Made by a program: the position numbers and the translations under genes
DNA from: Hylemonella sp.
GTDB lineage: Bacteria; Pseudomonadota; Gammaproteobacteria; Burkholderiales; Burkholderiaceae_C
Assembly: GCF_027532185.1 (NCBI RefSeq)
Contig: NZ_JAPZSV010000009.1
Location: 1 to 64,000 of the forward strand
Direction of reading: 5' to 3'
Length of the DNA stretch: 64,000 nucleotides
Part shown: positions 18,680-28,013 of the stretch, piece after piece
Position numbering within the stretch: the first letter of the stretch is position 1
How the letters are laid out: every line of letters begins with the position of its first letter
Notes under the pieces: model-generated
Told to the model about the DNA's origin: nothing
What the model saw: the letters and a program-made list of their open reading frames with translations, nothing else
Databases searched by the model: none

Positions 18680-19738
18680 ATGAGCAACACCCCGATTACC
18701 GACCGCAAGATCCGTTTCGCCCTGGTGGGCTGCGGCCGCATTTCCAAGAACCATTTCGATTCCATCCGCCAGCATGCGGCCCACGCCGAGCTGGTGGACG
18801 TCTGTGATATCGACCCCGCCGCCTTGGAGCGCGCCGTCCAGGCCACGGGCGCCGTCGGGCATGCGAGTCTCACGGCCATGCTGCAGAAGACCACGGCCGA
18901 CTGCGTCATCCTGACCACGCCCAGCGGCATCCATCCCCAGCAGGCTATTGAGGTGGCCCGCACCGGGCGCCACGTGCTCAGCGAAAAGCCCATGGCCACC
19001 AAGTGGGAGGACGGCCTGCGCATGGTGCGCGCCTGCGAGGAAGCCAGTGTGCGCCTGTTCGTGGTCAAGCAGAACCGCAAGAACGCCACGTTGCAGCTGC
19101 TCAAGCAGGCCGTGAGCCAGAAGCGCTTCGGTCAGATCTATATGGTGACCCTCAACGTCTTCTGGCAGCGGCCCCAGGCGGGCTACTACGACCAGGCCAA
19201 GTGGCGCGGCACGTGGGAGCTTGATGGCGGCGCTTTCATGAACCAGGCCAGTCACTATGTGGACCTGCTGGAGTGGCTGATCGGCCCCATCGACTCCCTG
19301 CACGCCTATACGGCCACGCTGGCGCGCGACATCGAGGCCGAGGACAGCGGCGTGCTCAGCGTGCGCTGGCGCAGCGGCGCTCTGGGTTCGCTCAACTGCA
19401 CCATGCTGACCTATCCCAAGAACCTGGAAGGCTCCATCACCATCCTCGGTGAGAAGGGCACGGTGCGCGTGGGCGGTGTGGCGGTCAACGAGATCCAGGA
19501 ATGGCAGTTCGCCGACAGCCGCCCCGAGGACGAGCAGATCAAGGCGGCCAGCTACGAGACTACCAGTGTCTACGGCTTCGGCCACCCCCTGTACTACGAC
19601 AACGTGATCCAGACCCTGCGCGGCGAGGCCGAGGCCGACGTCGACGGCCGCGAGGGCCTGAAGTCGCTGGAGGTGCTGATCGCGGCCTACCGCTCAGCGC
19701 GCGACGGCGTGCGCGTGGGCCTGCCGCTGGAGCTGTGA
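18680..19738 (+). CDS. wlbA: UDP-GlcNAc-uronate 3-dehydrogenase (Gfo/Idh/MocA, WlbA/WbpB type)
   Basis: A 352-residue Gfo/Idh/MocA oxidoreductase. Rossmann motif [10 protein letters not shown] (16-25) and the family signature EKPMATK (E102-K103-P104). In the wlb/wbp pathway this enzyme oxidises C3 of UDP-GlcNAcA using NAD, with 2-oxoglutarate recycling in some members. The ATG at 18680 lies 8 bp after the previous stop; a longer frame from 18110 is a shadow of that gene. Its role is supported by the aminotransferase and acetyltransferase that follow. Confidence 0.9.
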   Translation: MSNTPITDRKIRFALVGCGRISKNHFDSIRQHAAHAELVDVCDIDPAALERAVQATGAVGHASLTAMLQKTTADCVILTTPSGIHPQQAIEVARTGRHVLSEKPMATKWEDGLRMVRACEEASVRLFVVKQNRKNATLQLLKQAVSQKRFGQIYMVTLNVFWQRPQAGYYDQAKWRGTWELDGGAFMNQASHYVDLLEWLIGPIDSLHAYTATLARDIEAEDSGVLSVRWRSGALGSLNCTMLTYPKNLEGSITILGEKGTVRVGGVAVNEIQEWQFADSRPEDEQIKAASYETTSVYGFGHPLYYDNVIQTLRGEAEADVDGREGLKSLEVLIAAYRSARDGVRVGLPLEL

Positions 19739-20325
19739 TGGGCGCGAACACCACCGTCCATCCTTCCGCCATCGTCGACAAAGGCGCGCAGATCGGCGAG
19801 GGCTGCCGCATCTGGCACTGGGTGCACATCTGCGCGGGCGCGCGCATCGGTCGCGCCTGCTCCTTCGGCCAGAATGTCTTCGTCGGCAACGACGTGGTCA
19901 TCGGCAACAACGTCAAGGTCCAGAACAACGTCAGCGTCTATGACGCCGTCACGCTGGAGGACGACGTGTTCTGCGGCCCCAGCATGGTGTTCACCAATGT
20001 CTACAACCCGCGCAGCGCCGTCATCCGCAAGGACGAGTACCGGCGCACTCTGATCCGGCGCGGTGCGACGCTGGGCGCCAATTCCACCATCGTCTGCGGT
20101 GTGACGGTCGGCGAATACGCCTTCGTCGGCGCCGGCGCCGTGGTGAACCACGACGTACCCGATTACGCCCTCATGGTGGGCGTGCCCGCGCGCCAGATCG
20201 GCTGGATGAGCCGGCACGGCGAACGGCTGGATCTGCCCCTGCAGGGGAGTGCCGTGGCCGCCTGTCCTGTGACGGGCGAGCGCTATCAACTCAAGGAGGG
20301 CGTCTGCACACGCCTTGCATCATGA
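19738..20325 (+). CDS. wlbB: Hexapeptide N-acetyltransferase (WlbB/WbpD type)
   Basis: A 195-residue left-handed beta-helix acetyltransferase expected to acetylate the 3-amino group of UDP-GlcNAc3NA. Hexapeptide repeats run from about residue 8 to 145 ([52 protein letters not shown] and so on). ATG overlaps the wlbA stop by one base (TGATG), and the end overlaps the aminotransferase as ATGA, so order is dehydrogenase-acetyltransferase-aminotransferase as in Bordetella wlbABC. Confidence 0.9.
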   Translation: MGANTTVHPSAIVDKGAQIGEGCRIWHWVHICAGARIGRACSFGQNVFVGNDVVIGNNVKVQNNVSVYDAVTLEDDVFCGPSMVFTNVYNPRSAVIRKDEYRRTLIRRGATLGANSTIVCGVTVGEYAFVGAGAVVNHDVPDYALMVGVPARQIGWMSRHGERLDLPLQGSAVAACPVTGERYQLKEGVCTRLAS

Positions 20326-21419
20326 TTCCCTTTTCCGATCTCAAGAGCCAGTACGCAGCGCTCAAGCCGCAAATCCAGGAGCGGATCAATCGCGTTCTCG
20401 ATCATGGCCAGTACATCATGGGGCCAGAAGTGGGTGAGCTGGAGCAGCAGCTGTCCGCATACACGGAGAGCAAGCACTGCATCACCGTGGCCAGTGGAAC
20501 AGAGGCACTGCTGATCAGCCTGATGGCGCTGAACCTGAAGCCCGGCGACGAGGTCATCACGACCCCTTTCACCTTCGCGGCGACAGCGGAGATGGTCGTT
20601 CTGGTGGGCGGTGTTCCGGTGTTTGTCGATATCGAGCCCGACACCTGCAATATCGACGCCAGCCTGATCGAGGCGGCAATCACCCCACGCACGAAAGCCA
20701 TCATACCGGTGAGCCTTTATGGCCAGTGCGCCGACATGGACGAGATCAACGCCATCGCCGCGCGGCATGGCAACATTCCTGTGATCGAGGACGCGGCGCA
20801 GAGTTTCGGGGCAACCTACAAGGGGCGCCGGAGCTGCAATCTGTCCACCATCGGCTGCACCAGTTTCTTTCCCAGTAAGCCGCTGGGCTGCTACGGCGAC
20901 GGTGGTGCGGTGTTCACGAACGACGATGCGCTGGCCCAGGCCTGCCGGGAGATCCGCGTGCACGGACAGAGCGCGCGTTATACGCACACACGGGTCGGCG
21001 TGGGCGGACGCATGGATACCTTGCAGTGCGCGATTGTGCTCGCCAAACTGGAGCGCTTTGCCTGGGAGATCGAGCAGCGCGAGCGTATCGGCGCGCGCTA
21101 CCGCGAATGGATACGTGAGGCGGGGGCGCCTGCCGAGCTGCTGACGGTGCGCCCCGATCGGAGTTGCGTCTGGGGGCAATTCACCGTCATGGTGTCCGAC
21201 CGGGACGGTGTGCAGAAGCGCCTGCAGGCCAGGGGCATTCCGACGGCTGTGCACTATCCCAGGCCGTTGCATCAGCAGCCCGCTTATGCGGTCTACGCTG
21301 GCTCGCGAGGCCTGCCCCGCAGTGAAACCGCAGCCGGGCGTGTCATGAGCCTGCCGATGAGCGCGGATCTGACGCCCGAGCAACAACGAGCCGTCGTCGA
21401 CGCGCTCCTGACGGCGTGA
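20322..21419 (+). CDS. wlbC: DegT/DnrJ/EryC1 sugar 3-aminotransferase (WlbC/WbpE type)
   Basis: A 365-residue PLP-dependent aminotransferase. PLP lysine K186 lies in [15 protein letters not shown], and D157 of EDAAQ contacts the pyridine nitrogen. [22 protein letters not shown] follows WbpE. Predicted reaction: glutamate-dependent amination of UDP-3-keto-GlcNAcA. Together with the three previous genes it would give UDP-2,3-diacetamido-2,3-dideoxy-glucuronic acid. I do not see the matching 2-epimerase (WlbD/WbpI) nearby. Confidence 0.92.
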   Translation: MIPFSDLKSQYAALKPQIQERINRVLDHGQYIMGPEVGELEQQLSAYTESKHCITVASGTEALLISLMALNLKPGDEVITTPFTFAATAEMVVLVGGVPVFVDIEPDTCNIDASLIEAAITPRTKAIIPVSLYGQCADMDEINAIAARHGNIPVIEDAAQSFGATYKGRRSCNLSTIGCTSFFPSKPLGCYGDGGAVFTNDDALAQACREIRVHGQSARYTHTRVGVGGRMDTLQCAIVLAKLERFAWEIEQRERIGARYREWIREAGAPAELLTVRPDRSCVWGQFTVMVSDRDGVQKRLQARGIPTAVHYPRPLHQQPAYAVYAGSRGLPRSETAAGRVMSLPMSADLTPEQQRAVVDALLTA

Positions 21420-21447
21420 TGGACGGATGCTTGATGAGGAGGGTGGG

Positions 21448-22302
21448 ATGAAGGTGCTCGTGCTGGGTGCAAGCGGCATGCTTGGAAATGCGGTGATGCG
21501 CGTTCTGAGCGAGAACAAGGGCTGGCAGGTCTTCGGGACGGTGCGATCGAGTGCCGCGGCGAGGTTCTTTCCGCCGGACATCGCCGCCTCGCTTGTTGCC
21601 GGTGTGGACGTTGAGGATCAGGATGCGCTCGTCCGGGTGTTTGCGAGCGTGCGGCCTGACGTGGTAATCAACTGCATCGGTTTGATCAAGCAGTTGGCCG
21701 ATGGCGACGATCCGCTGCTGGCCTTGCCGATCAATGCCATGCTGCCGCATCGCCTGGCTCGTCTTTGCGAGCTGGCGGGCAGCCGCCTGGTTCATGTCAG
21801 TACGGACTGCGTCTTTTCCGGGAGTCGGGGCGCTTACGTCGAGGAGGATGTGTCCGATGCGCTGGACCTCTATGGAAAATCCAAGTTTCTGGGGGAGGTC
21901 CATGATGCGCATGCGATCACCTTGCGCACATCGATCATCGGTCATGAACTGCAGAGCGCGCACGGCCTGGTTGAATGGTTCCTTTCGCAGCAAGAACGTT
22001 GCAAGGGGTATCGGCGTGCCGTCTTCTCCGGCCTGCCGACGGTCGTGCTTGCGAAGATCATCCGGGATGTGGTGATTCCCCGCCCGGAATTGAGCGGCCT
22101 GTACCATCTGGCCGCGGCGCCCATCAGCAAGTTCGACCTGCTGACGCTGGTGGCCCGCCAATACAATAAAAACATAGAGATCGTGCCTGATGACACGGTC
22201 GTGATCGATCGGTCCCTGCGGGCGGATCGTTTCCAGCAGGCGTCGGGGTATGTGGCGGACGGATGGCCCGAGCTGATCAAGCAGATGCACGCGTACAAAT
22301 AG
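21448..22302 (+). CDS. fnlB: FnlB-type UDP-sugar reductase/epimerase for L-FucNAc
   Basis: A 284-residue SDR of the RmlD-like group; FnlB/WbjC/CapF reduces C4 during UDP-N-acetyl-L-fucosamine synthesis. NAD(P) motif GASGMLG (7-13), HVSTDCVFSGSRGAYVEEDVSDALDLYGKSK with the YxxxK pair, and LRTSIIGHE are visible. ATG 21448 is chosen because GAGGAGGG lies just upstream; an ATG at 21427 is possible. CapF carries an extra cupin domain that this protein lacks, so FnlB/WbjC is the better name. First of an fnlB-A-C set. Confidence 0.85.
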   Translation: MKVLVLGASGMLGNAVMRVLSENKGWQVFGTVRSSAAARFFPPDIAASLVAGVDVEDQDALVRVFASVRPDVVINCIGLIKQLADGDDPLLALPINAMLPHRLARLCELAGSRLVHVSTDCVFSGSRGAYVEEDVSDALDLYGKSKFLGEVHDAHAITLRTSIIGHELQSAHGLVEWFLSQQERCKGYRRAVFSGLPTVVLAKIIRDVVIPRPELSGLYHLAAAPISKFDLLTLVARQYNKNIEIVPDDTVVIDRSLRADRFQQASGYVADGWPELIKQMHAYK

Positions 22303-22316
22303 ACCTGGATGACGAT

Positions 22317-23324
22317 ATGTTCGAAGACAAAGTGCTGATGATCACCGGTGGTACGGGCTCGTTCGGCAATGCGGTGCTGAAGCGTTTCCTGTCGACAGAC
22401 CTGCGGGAGATCAGGATCTTCAGCCGCGACGAGAAGAAGCAGGAGGAGATGCGTCTCGCGCTCAACAACGACAAGCTCAAGTTCTACCTGGGCGATGTGC
22501 GTGAGTACGGCAGCATCCACCAGGCGCTCAAGGGCGTGGACTATGTCTTTCACGCGGCTGCGCTCAAGCAGGTGCCTTCGTGCGAGTTCTATCCCATGGA
22601 GGCGGTCAGGACCAATGTCCTCGGAACAGAGAACCTGATGACTGCGGCGATTGCCAATCAGGTCAAGCGCGTCGTTCTGCTCAGTACGGACAAGGCGGTC
22701 TATCCGATCAACGCCATGGGCATCTCCAAGGCCATGATGGAAAAGCTCATGGTGGCCAAGGCGCGCATGCAGACCGAAAACGAAACCCTGTTCTGCGCCA
22801 CCCGTTATGGCAACGTCATGGCATCTCGCGGATCGGTGATCCCCCTCTTCATTCAGCAGCTGAAGGAAGGCAAGCCGCTGACCGTGACGGATCCGGCCAT
22901 GACCCGCTTCCTGATGTCCCTGGAAGAGTCGGTGGACCTGGTCCTGTTCGCCTTTCAGCATGCCCGGCAAGGTGACATCTTCGTGCAGAAGGCCCCGGCC
23001 TCCACCGTCGCGGATCTGGCCCAGGCACTGAAGGAGCTCTTCTCGCCGAAAGCGGAGGTGCGCATCATCGGGACGCGCCATGGCGAGAAGCTGTACGAAT
23101 CCCTGTTGTCCCGCGAGGAGATGGCGCATGCGGACGATATGGGCGGTTATTACAGGATCCCGGCGGACAACCGTGATCTCAACTACAACAAGTTCTTCAG
23201 CGATGGCGAGACGAAGATATCGCGCTTCGAGGATTACACCTCGCACAACGCCGAGCGCCTGAACGTGGAGCAGGTCAAGAGCTTGCTGCTCAAGCTCGAC
23301 TACATCCAGGAAAGACTCGCATGA
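22317..23324 (+). CDS. fnlA: UDP-GlcNAc 4,6-dehydratase/5-epimerase (FnlA/WbjB/CapE)
   Basis: A 335-residue SDR starting the L-FucNAc pathway from UDP-GlcNAc. NAD motif GGTGSFG (11-17); catalytic STDK at 123-126; and M134/K138 in INAMGISKAM, where Met replaces the usual SDR Tyr, as is characteristic of this C5-inverting family. KQVPSCEFYPMEAVRTN is another signature. The start at 22317 is favoured over the open frame from 22263, which overlaps fnlB. Ends in a 4-bp overlap with fnlC. Confidence 0.93.
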   Translation: MFEDKVLMITGGTGSFGNAVLKRFLSTDLREIRIFSRDEKKQEEMRLALNNDKLKFYLGDVREYGSIHQALKGVDYVFHAAALKQVPSCEFYPMEAVRTNVLGTENLMTAAIANQVKRVVLLSTDKAVYPINAMGISKAMMEKLMVAKARMQTENETLFCATRYGNVMASRGSVIPLFIQQLKEGKPLTVTDPAMTRFLMSLEESVDLVLFAFQHARQGDIFVQKAPASTVADLAQALKELFSPKAEVRIIGTRHGEKLYESLLSREEMAHADDMGGYYRIPADNRDLNYNKFFSDGETKISRFEDYTSHNAERLNVEQVKSLLLKLDYIQERLA

Positions 23325-24445
23325 TGAAGGTCATGACGATCGTGGGCACCCGCCCCGAACTGATCAAGATGAGTCGTGTCATCGCCGAGTTTGACCGGCA
23401 TACCAGACATGTCCTGGTCCACACCGGACAGAACTACGACTACGAGCTCAACCAGATCTTTTTCGACGATCTGGGCATTCGAAAACCCGACTACTTTCTG
23501 GAGGCTGTCGGGGAGAATGCCGCCCAGACCATCGGACAGGTCATCATCAAGGCCGATGAAGTGCTCAGGAAGGAGCAGCCCGACGCGGTTCTTCTGTACG
23601 GTGACACCAATTCATGCATGGCGGTCATTGCCGCCAAGCGGCTGAAGATCCCGGTCTTCCATATGGAGGCGGGCAACCGCTGTTTTGACCAGCGGGTGCC
23701 CGAGGAGCTGAACCGCAAGGTGCTCGATCACCTCAGCGACATCAACCTCGTGCTGACAGAGCACGCGCGGCGTTATCTCCTGGCGGAAGGCGTGCGGCCC
23801 GAAACCATCATCAAGACCGGTTCGCACATGGAGGAGGTGCTGGATTTCTACAAACCGGGAATCGAGGCATCCAATGTGCTGCAACGCCTCGGGCTGGAGG
23901 CGGGCAAGTATTTCATCGTGAGCGCGCATCGCGAGGAAAATGTCGATACACCCGCCAACCTGAAGGACCTGCTCGATACGCTGAACGCGCTTGCCGAGGT
24001 TCATGGCGTGCCGGTCATCGTTTCCACGCACCCACGCACCCGCAAACGCCTGGATGACCTGGGGGTGGGGGCATTGAACTCCCGCGTGCAGTTCTCCAAG
24101 CCTTTCGGTTTCTTTGATTTCATCAAGCTGCAGATGAACGCCCTGTGTGTGGTGTCCGATAGTGGAACCATCACGGAGGAGGCATCGCTGCTGGATCTGC
24201 CGGCGATCACCATCCGTAACGCTCACGAGAGGCCCGAGGGCATGGACGTAGGCACCTTGATCATGACGGGGCTGGGAAGGGAGCGTGTGCTGGACGCTGT
24301 GAGGGTGGTGATGGAACAGCGCAAGTCCCCGCGTCTGCTGGCACCCGTCGAGGACTACCAGGGCGGCGCAGTCTCTGCCAAGGTGTTGCGCATCGTCCTG
24401 AGCTATTCGGACTATGTGAAAAGAACAGTCTGGTCGGAGGCATGA
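23321..24445 (+). CDS. fnlC: UDP-N-acetyl sugar 2-epimerase (FnlC/WbjD/CapG)
   Basis: A 374-residue GT-B-fold non-hydrolysing epimerase. VGTRPELIKMSR at the N-terminus, HTGQNYDYELNQIFFDDLGIRKPDYFL, and MEAGNRCFDQRVPEELNRKV are characteristic of FnlC; they differ from the WbpI/WlbD class. SAHREENVD, SDSGTITEEASLL and RNAHERPEG form the active site. It completes UDP-L-FucNAc synthesis with fnlA and fnlB. Confidence 0.93.
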   Translation: MMKVMTIVGTRPELIKMSRVIAEFDRHTRHVLVHTGQNYDYELNQIFFDDLGIRKPDYFLEAVGENAAQTIGQVIIKADEVLRKEQPDAVLLYGDTNSCMAVIAAKRLKIPVFHMEAGNRCFDQRVPEELNRKVLDHLSDINLVLTEHARRYLLAEGVRPETIIKTGSHMEEVLDFYKPGIEASNVLQRLGLEAGKYFIVSAHREENVDTPANLKDLLDTLNALAEVHGVPVIVSTHPRTRKRLDDLGVGALNSRVQFSKPFGFFDFIKLQMNALCVVSDSGTITEEASLLDLPAITIRNAHERPEGMDVGTLIMTGLGRERVLDAVRVVMEQRKSPRLLAPVEDYQGGAVSAKVLRIVLSYSDYVKRTVWSEA

Positions 24446-24500
24446 TCCATGTGGCTGTGGTGCTTCGGTCAGACTTGGGGTGAGGGGGCGGGATAACGGT

Positions 24501-25463
24501 ATGGGTCCTAAAGTTTCGATTGTGATTCCCGTCTACAACGGATCCAACTATCTGGCCGAGGCGATCGAGAGTGCGCTGGCCCAGACGTACAAGAATCTGG
24601 AGGTGATCGTTGTCAACGACGGTTCCTCCGACGATGGGGCCACCCGGCGCGTGGCGGAGCGCTATGCAGGGCGCCTGTGTTATTTTGAGAAACCGAACGG
24701 CGGCGTGGCGTCGGCACTGAACTTCGGCATTGCCCAGATGACGGGTGAGTATTTCTCGTGGCTGAGCCACGACGATCTCTACCTCCCGGAGAAGGTCGAG
24801 GCGCAGCTGAACTTGCTGACGAACTCGGAACAGGGGCGCGGTGTCGTCGTGTATGGGAACTGCGCGATTTTCACGCGTGACCCTGCAAAGGCTAAAGTGG
24901 TGGAGGTTGCGGACGCGGGGCGGAAGTATTTCAGGTACCTGCTGGCCACGAGCAGCGCAGTCCATGGCTGTACGCTGCTTATTCCCAGACAGGCGTTTCG
25001 CGACCAGCGTTTTGATGAGGCCAGGCCGACAACCCAGGACTACGACATGTGGTTCCGGTTGGCGGACACATTCGATTTTGTCAAGATGGACCGGCCGCTC
25101 GTTCTGGCGCGGCAGCACCCGGAGCAGGACAGCGTGAAAAAACGCAGGAAGGTCCGCGCGGAGAAAAACGCGATCTACTGCGGCTTTCTGGCGCAGATGG
25201 GGCCGGGGGATGTCAATCCTGCCGGCAAGCGGACGCCGGCGCGAGCCTATATGAGAATGGCGGCGGACTATGCGAAATATGGCCTCGTTGGTGCCGCCCT
25301 GGCTGCGGCGCGAAAGGCGGTCGCCTGCGTAGATTCCCGCAAAGTATCGGACTTGCTGCTGACTTACCCGGGCGTGGCCCTGATCTGTACCCTGGGGATC
25401 CCGTTGGGGTTGGCGAGAGCGCGAGTCGCCGATGCTGTGAGAGGCGCGAAAGTGCCGTCGTGA
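24501..25463 (+). CDS. Glycosyltransferase family 2
   Basis: A 320-residue GT-A-fold transferase. Signatures: VSIVIPVYNGSNYLAEAIESAL, EVIVVNDGSSDDG and the metal-binding FSWLSHDDLYLPEKVE (DD in place of DxD). C-terminal residues about 270-310 contain a hydrophobic segment (LLLTYPGVALICTLGIPL) that may associate with the membrane. Likely adds one sugar of the repeat unit on the cytoplasmic face. ATG at 24501 follows GGGGGCGGG; a GTG at 24480 is the alternative. Donor and acceptor unknown. Confidence 0.9.
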   Translation: MGPKVSIVIPVYNGSNYLAEAIESALAQTYKNLEVIVVNDGSSDDGATRRVAERYAGRLCYFEKPNGGVASALNFGIAQMTGEYFSWLSHDDLYLPEKVEAQLNLLTNSEQGRGVVVYGNCAIFTRDPAKAKVVEVADAGRKYFRYLLATSSAVHGCTLLIPRQAFRDQRFDEARPTTQDYDMWFRLADTFDFVKMDRPLVLARQHPEQDSVKKRRKVRAEKNAIYCGFLAQMGPGDVNPAGKRTPARAYMRMAADYAKYGLVGAALAAARKAVACVDSRKVSDLLLTYPGVALICTLGIPLGLARARVADAVRGAKVPS

Positions 25464-25525
25464 GCCAGCGGCCGATGAGCGCTGAGGCGTTCTGCAGCTG
25501 CGTGTAGTTTCAGATATTTCAGACC

Positions 25526-26233
25526 ATGAGCAAGATCAATCACTACAAAGCCGTCATCGCGCGTATCCCGGTCCTGGGCACTTTCGCCAGAGTCATCTGG
25601 TCGGTGCTTCGTCCGCGCCGCCATTTCCCTGGCTCCAGCGCCTATTGGGAAAGCCGGTACGCTGCCGGCGGTACATCGGGTTCGGGTTCATACGATCAAC
25701 TTGCCGTCTTCAAGGCGAACGTCATCAACGGCTTTGTCGAAAAACATGGCGTCATCAGCGTCATGGAGTTCGGTTGCGGGGATGGCAACCAGCTGAAGCT
25801 AGCTCGCTATCGCGACTATCTTGGGCTGGATGTTTCGAATGCGGCCATCGCGCGGTGCAAGACACTTTTCTCCGGCGACGCATCAAAGAGGTTCAAGAAC
25901 GTCGCCGACTATGCGGGCGAGAAGGCGGATCTGTCCATGTCGCTAGATGTGATCTATCACCTGGTCGAGGATGCGGTCTTTGATGCTTATATGCGCAGGC
26001 TCTTCGACTCCGCCGGGAGGTATGTGATCGTCTACTCGTCCAACGATGAGGGGTTGAATGCCCGCTACGGCGGATATCACGTGAAACACAGGAAATTCAC
26101 CGATTGGGTGGCAACAAATGCCCCGGCTTGGACACTGCTCGAGACATTGCCTAACCAATACCCTTTTGATGAGCTGAATCCTGACCGGACCTCCCTGGCG
26201 GACTTCTATTTCTACGCAAGCAAGCCTCGGTAG
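25526..26233 (+). CDS. Class I SAM-dependent methyltransferase
   Basis: A 235-residue methyltransferase. Motif I is EFGCGDGNQLKLA at about residue 76, followed by YLGLDVSNAAIARCK. An N-terminal basic hydrophobic segment (VLGTFARVIWSVLRPRR) may touch the membrane. Its position after the glycosyltransferase suggests O-methylation of the glycan or of a nucleotide sugar, but acceptor and position cannot be inferred. Codon use and GC drop from about here, marking entry into the unusual sugar block. Confidence 0.85.
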   Translation: MSKINHYKAVIARIPVLGTFARVIWSVLRPRRHFPGSSAYWESRYAAGGTSGSGSYDQLAVFKANVINGFVEKHGVISVMEFGCGDGNQLKLARYRDYLGLDVSNAAIARCKTLFSGDASKRFKNVADYAGEKADLSMSLDVIYHLVEDAVFDAYMRRLFDSAGRYVIVYSSNDEGLNARYGGYHVKHRKFTDWVATNAPAWTLLETLPNQYPFDELNPDRTSLADFYFYASKPR

Positions 26234-26373
26234 AATGTGAGCTTCATCGGTGGCCGGGCGTCTTGACGGCGTTCTGGCTGCCGCAGGGGGACGGCCCATC
26301 CGAGCGGAGTCAATCCGGTAAGTGAGTGTGGCCTTCCGGGCGGGCCGGAGAAGGCTTTATTGGCGAACGATCC

Positions 26374-26940
26374 ATGATGCAACAGCATATCGAGGCTTAT
26401 ACAAAGAACCTGATCCAGGCATTGAGCCTGGAGGGCATGCGCCAGGTGCCTGTGCTCGGAGCGGCCATGCGCGAGGCCTGGCAGAAAGGAAACGGCATCT
26501 ACATCTGCGGCAATGGCGGCAGCGCAGGCAATGCCGTCCACCTGGCGAATGATTTTCTGTACGGTGTCGGGCGCAAAAAAGGCATAGGCATGCGCGTCGA
26601 GGCGTTGAGCGCCAACCCGGCGGTGCTGACCTGCCTGGCCAACGATATCGGGTACGACCTGGTCTATGCCGAACAGCTTCGAGTGAAAGCGAACCCCGGG
26701 GATGTCCTGATCGTCTTCTCCGGCAGCGGGAACTCCCCCAACGTCGTCAAGGCGATCGAGATGGGCAACACGCTGGGCATGAAGACGTTTGCTGTGCTCG
26801 GCTATTCGGGGGGCAAATGCAAGGAGGTTGCGCAGCACCCCATCCATTTCGCCGTTGATGACATGCAGATTGCTGAGGATCTTCAACTCATTGTTGGCCA
26901 TATGTGCATGCAATGGCTCTGCGCGAATCCGGACGACTGA
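26374..26940 (+). CDS. SIS-domain phosphoheptose isomerase-like protein (GmhA family)
   Basis: A 188-residue SIS-domain isomerase. The phosphate-binding loop ICGNGGSAGNAVHLANDF and SGSGNSPNVVKAIE are clear; the C-terminal AEDLQLIVGHMCMQWL has the Glu/His pair used for zinc in GmhA. GmhA makes D-glycero-D-manno-heptose 7-phosphate from sedoheptulose 7-phosphate. Here the loop reads AGN in place of the common AAD, so the natural substrate may differ. First gene of the sporadic sugar block. The 140-bp gap upstream has no gene. ATG 26374 or 26377. Confidence 0.88.
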   Translation: MMQQHIEAYTKNLIQALSLEGMRQVPVLGAAMREAWQKGNGIYICGNGGSAGNAVHLANDFLYGVGRKKGIGMRVEALSANPAVLTCLANDIGYDLVYAEQLRVKANPGDVLIVFSGSGNSPNVVKAIEMGNTLGMKTFAVLGYSGGKCKEVAQHPIHFAVDDMQIAEDLQLIVGHMCMQWLCANPDD

Positions 26941-27012
26941 CCAACGACGATGCCTTCCTTCTGTTCGTCGGTGCGGGGGTGTCCGCCCTGACCGATGAGC
27001 GAAACAAGTCTT

Positions 27013-28005
27013 ATGAGCAAACGATTTCTCGTCATCGGAAGCAACTCGTTCTCGGGTGCGTGTTTTGTCGACCACCTGCTGGGGCGCGACTGCGAGGTGC
27101 TGGGTGCAAGCCGATCTGCCGAACCTCACGACGTCTTTCTTCCGTACAAGTGGGGTGCCAAGCGGGGTCATTTCTCTTTCCGCCAGATTGACATCAACCA
27201 CCAGCTTGACGAGCTGCTGGGCTGGGTCGAGGAGCTAAAGCCTGAATACGTGGTGAATTTCGCTGCGCAGGGCATGGTTGCCCAAAGCTGGTTGACGCCC
27301 GAGCACTGGTACCAGACCAATGTCGTCGGCCAGGTCAAGCTGCACGATCGGCTGCGCAAGCTGCCTTTCCTCAAGCGCTACGTTCACGTCACCACGCCCG
27401 AGGCCTATGGCAGCACCGAGGGCTGGATCAAGGAGAGCTTCCACTTCGCTCCGAGCACTCCCTATGCCGTGTCCCGCGCAGCGTGCGATCTGCACCTGAT
27501 GAGTTTTTTCAAGGCATACAAGTTTCCGGTCTGCTTCACCCGTGCGGCCAACGTCTACGGCCCGGGTCAGCAGCTGTACCGGGTCATCCCTCGTGCCATG
27601 CTTTACGCCCGCCTGGGCAAGAAGATGCAGCTGCATGGGGGTGGGCATTCCATTCGATCCTTCATCCACATGGACGATGTGGCCGACGCGACCTACCGGA
27701 TTGCCATCGATGGCGTCGCCGGCGACAGCTACCACATTTCGACGCGTGACACGGTGTCGATTCGGGCGCTGGTCGAGAAGATCGCCGATTTGACGCAAAC
27801 GCCGTTCAAGGATCTCGCCGAAGTTTCCGAGGATCGCCTCGGCAAGGACCAGGCCTATCTGCTCGAAAGCAGCAAGATTCGCCAGGATCTCGGCTGGTCG
27901 GATCGGGTGAGCCTGGACGACGGCCTCAAGGAGACGCTGGCGTGGGTGGACGCGAACCTCGAAGTCCTGAAGACACTGCCTGCTGACTACATTCACAAAC
28001 CCTGA
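27013..28005 (+). CDS. NAD-dependent epimerase/dehydratase with altered catalytic Lys
   Basis: A 330-residue extended SDR. NAD motif VIGSNSFSG at about 9-15, VTTPEAYGSTEG, and YAVSRAACDLH, where the usual YxxxK reads YxxxR. The rest (FTRAANVYGPGQQLYRVIPRAM, HGGGHSIRSFIHMDDVAD) is normal for a dTDP/GDP-sugar dehydratase-like enzyme. Start 27013 gives MSKRFLVIGS; an ATG at 26995 is possible and neither has a strong ribosome site. It acts on a nucleotide sugar in the sporadic pathway; the exact step is unknown. Confidence 0.85.
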   Translation: MSKRFLVIGSNSFSGACFVDHLLGRDCEVLGASRSAEPHDVFLPYKWGAKRGHFSFRQIDINHQLDELLGWVEELKPEYVVNFAAQGMVAQSWLTPEHWYQTNVVGQVKLHDRLRKLPFLKRYVHVTTPEAYGSTEGWIKESFHFAPSTPYAVSRAACDLHLMSFFKAYKFPVCFTRAANVYGPGQQLYRVIPRAMLYARLGKKMQLHGGGHSIRSFIHMDDVADATYRIAIDGVAGDSYHISTRDTVSIRALVEKIADLTQTPFKDLAEVSEDRLGKDQAYLLESSKIRQDLGWSDRVSLDDGLKETLAWVDANLEVLKTLPADYIHKP

Positions 28006-28013
28006 GACATCCC

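Noticed and set aside
23321-24445. Assignment of this epimerase as WbpI/WlbD of the diacetamido uronic acid route
   Set aside because: The N-terminal half and MEAGNRCFDQRVPEE stretch follow FnlC, and it directly follows fnlA and fnlB.
26904-27191. A short open frame bridging the SIS gene and the next epimerase
   Set aside because: It overlaps both genes out of frame, lacks a ribosome site and recognisable motif.
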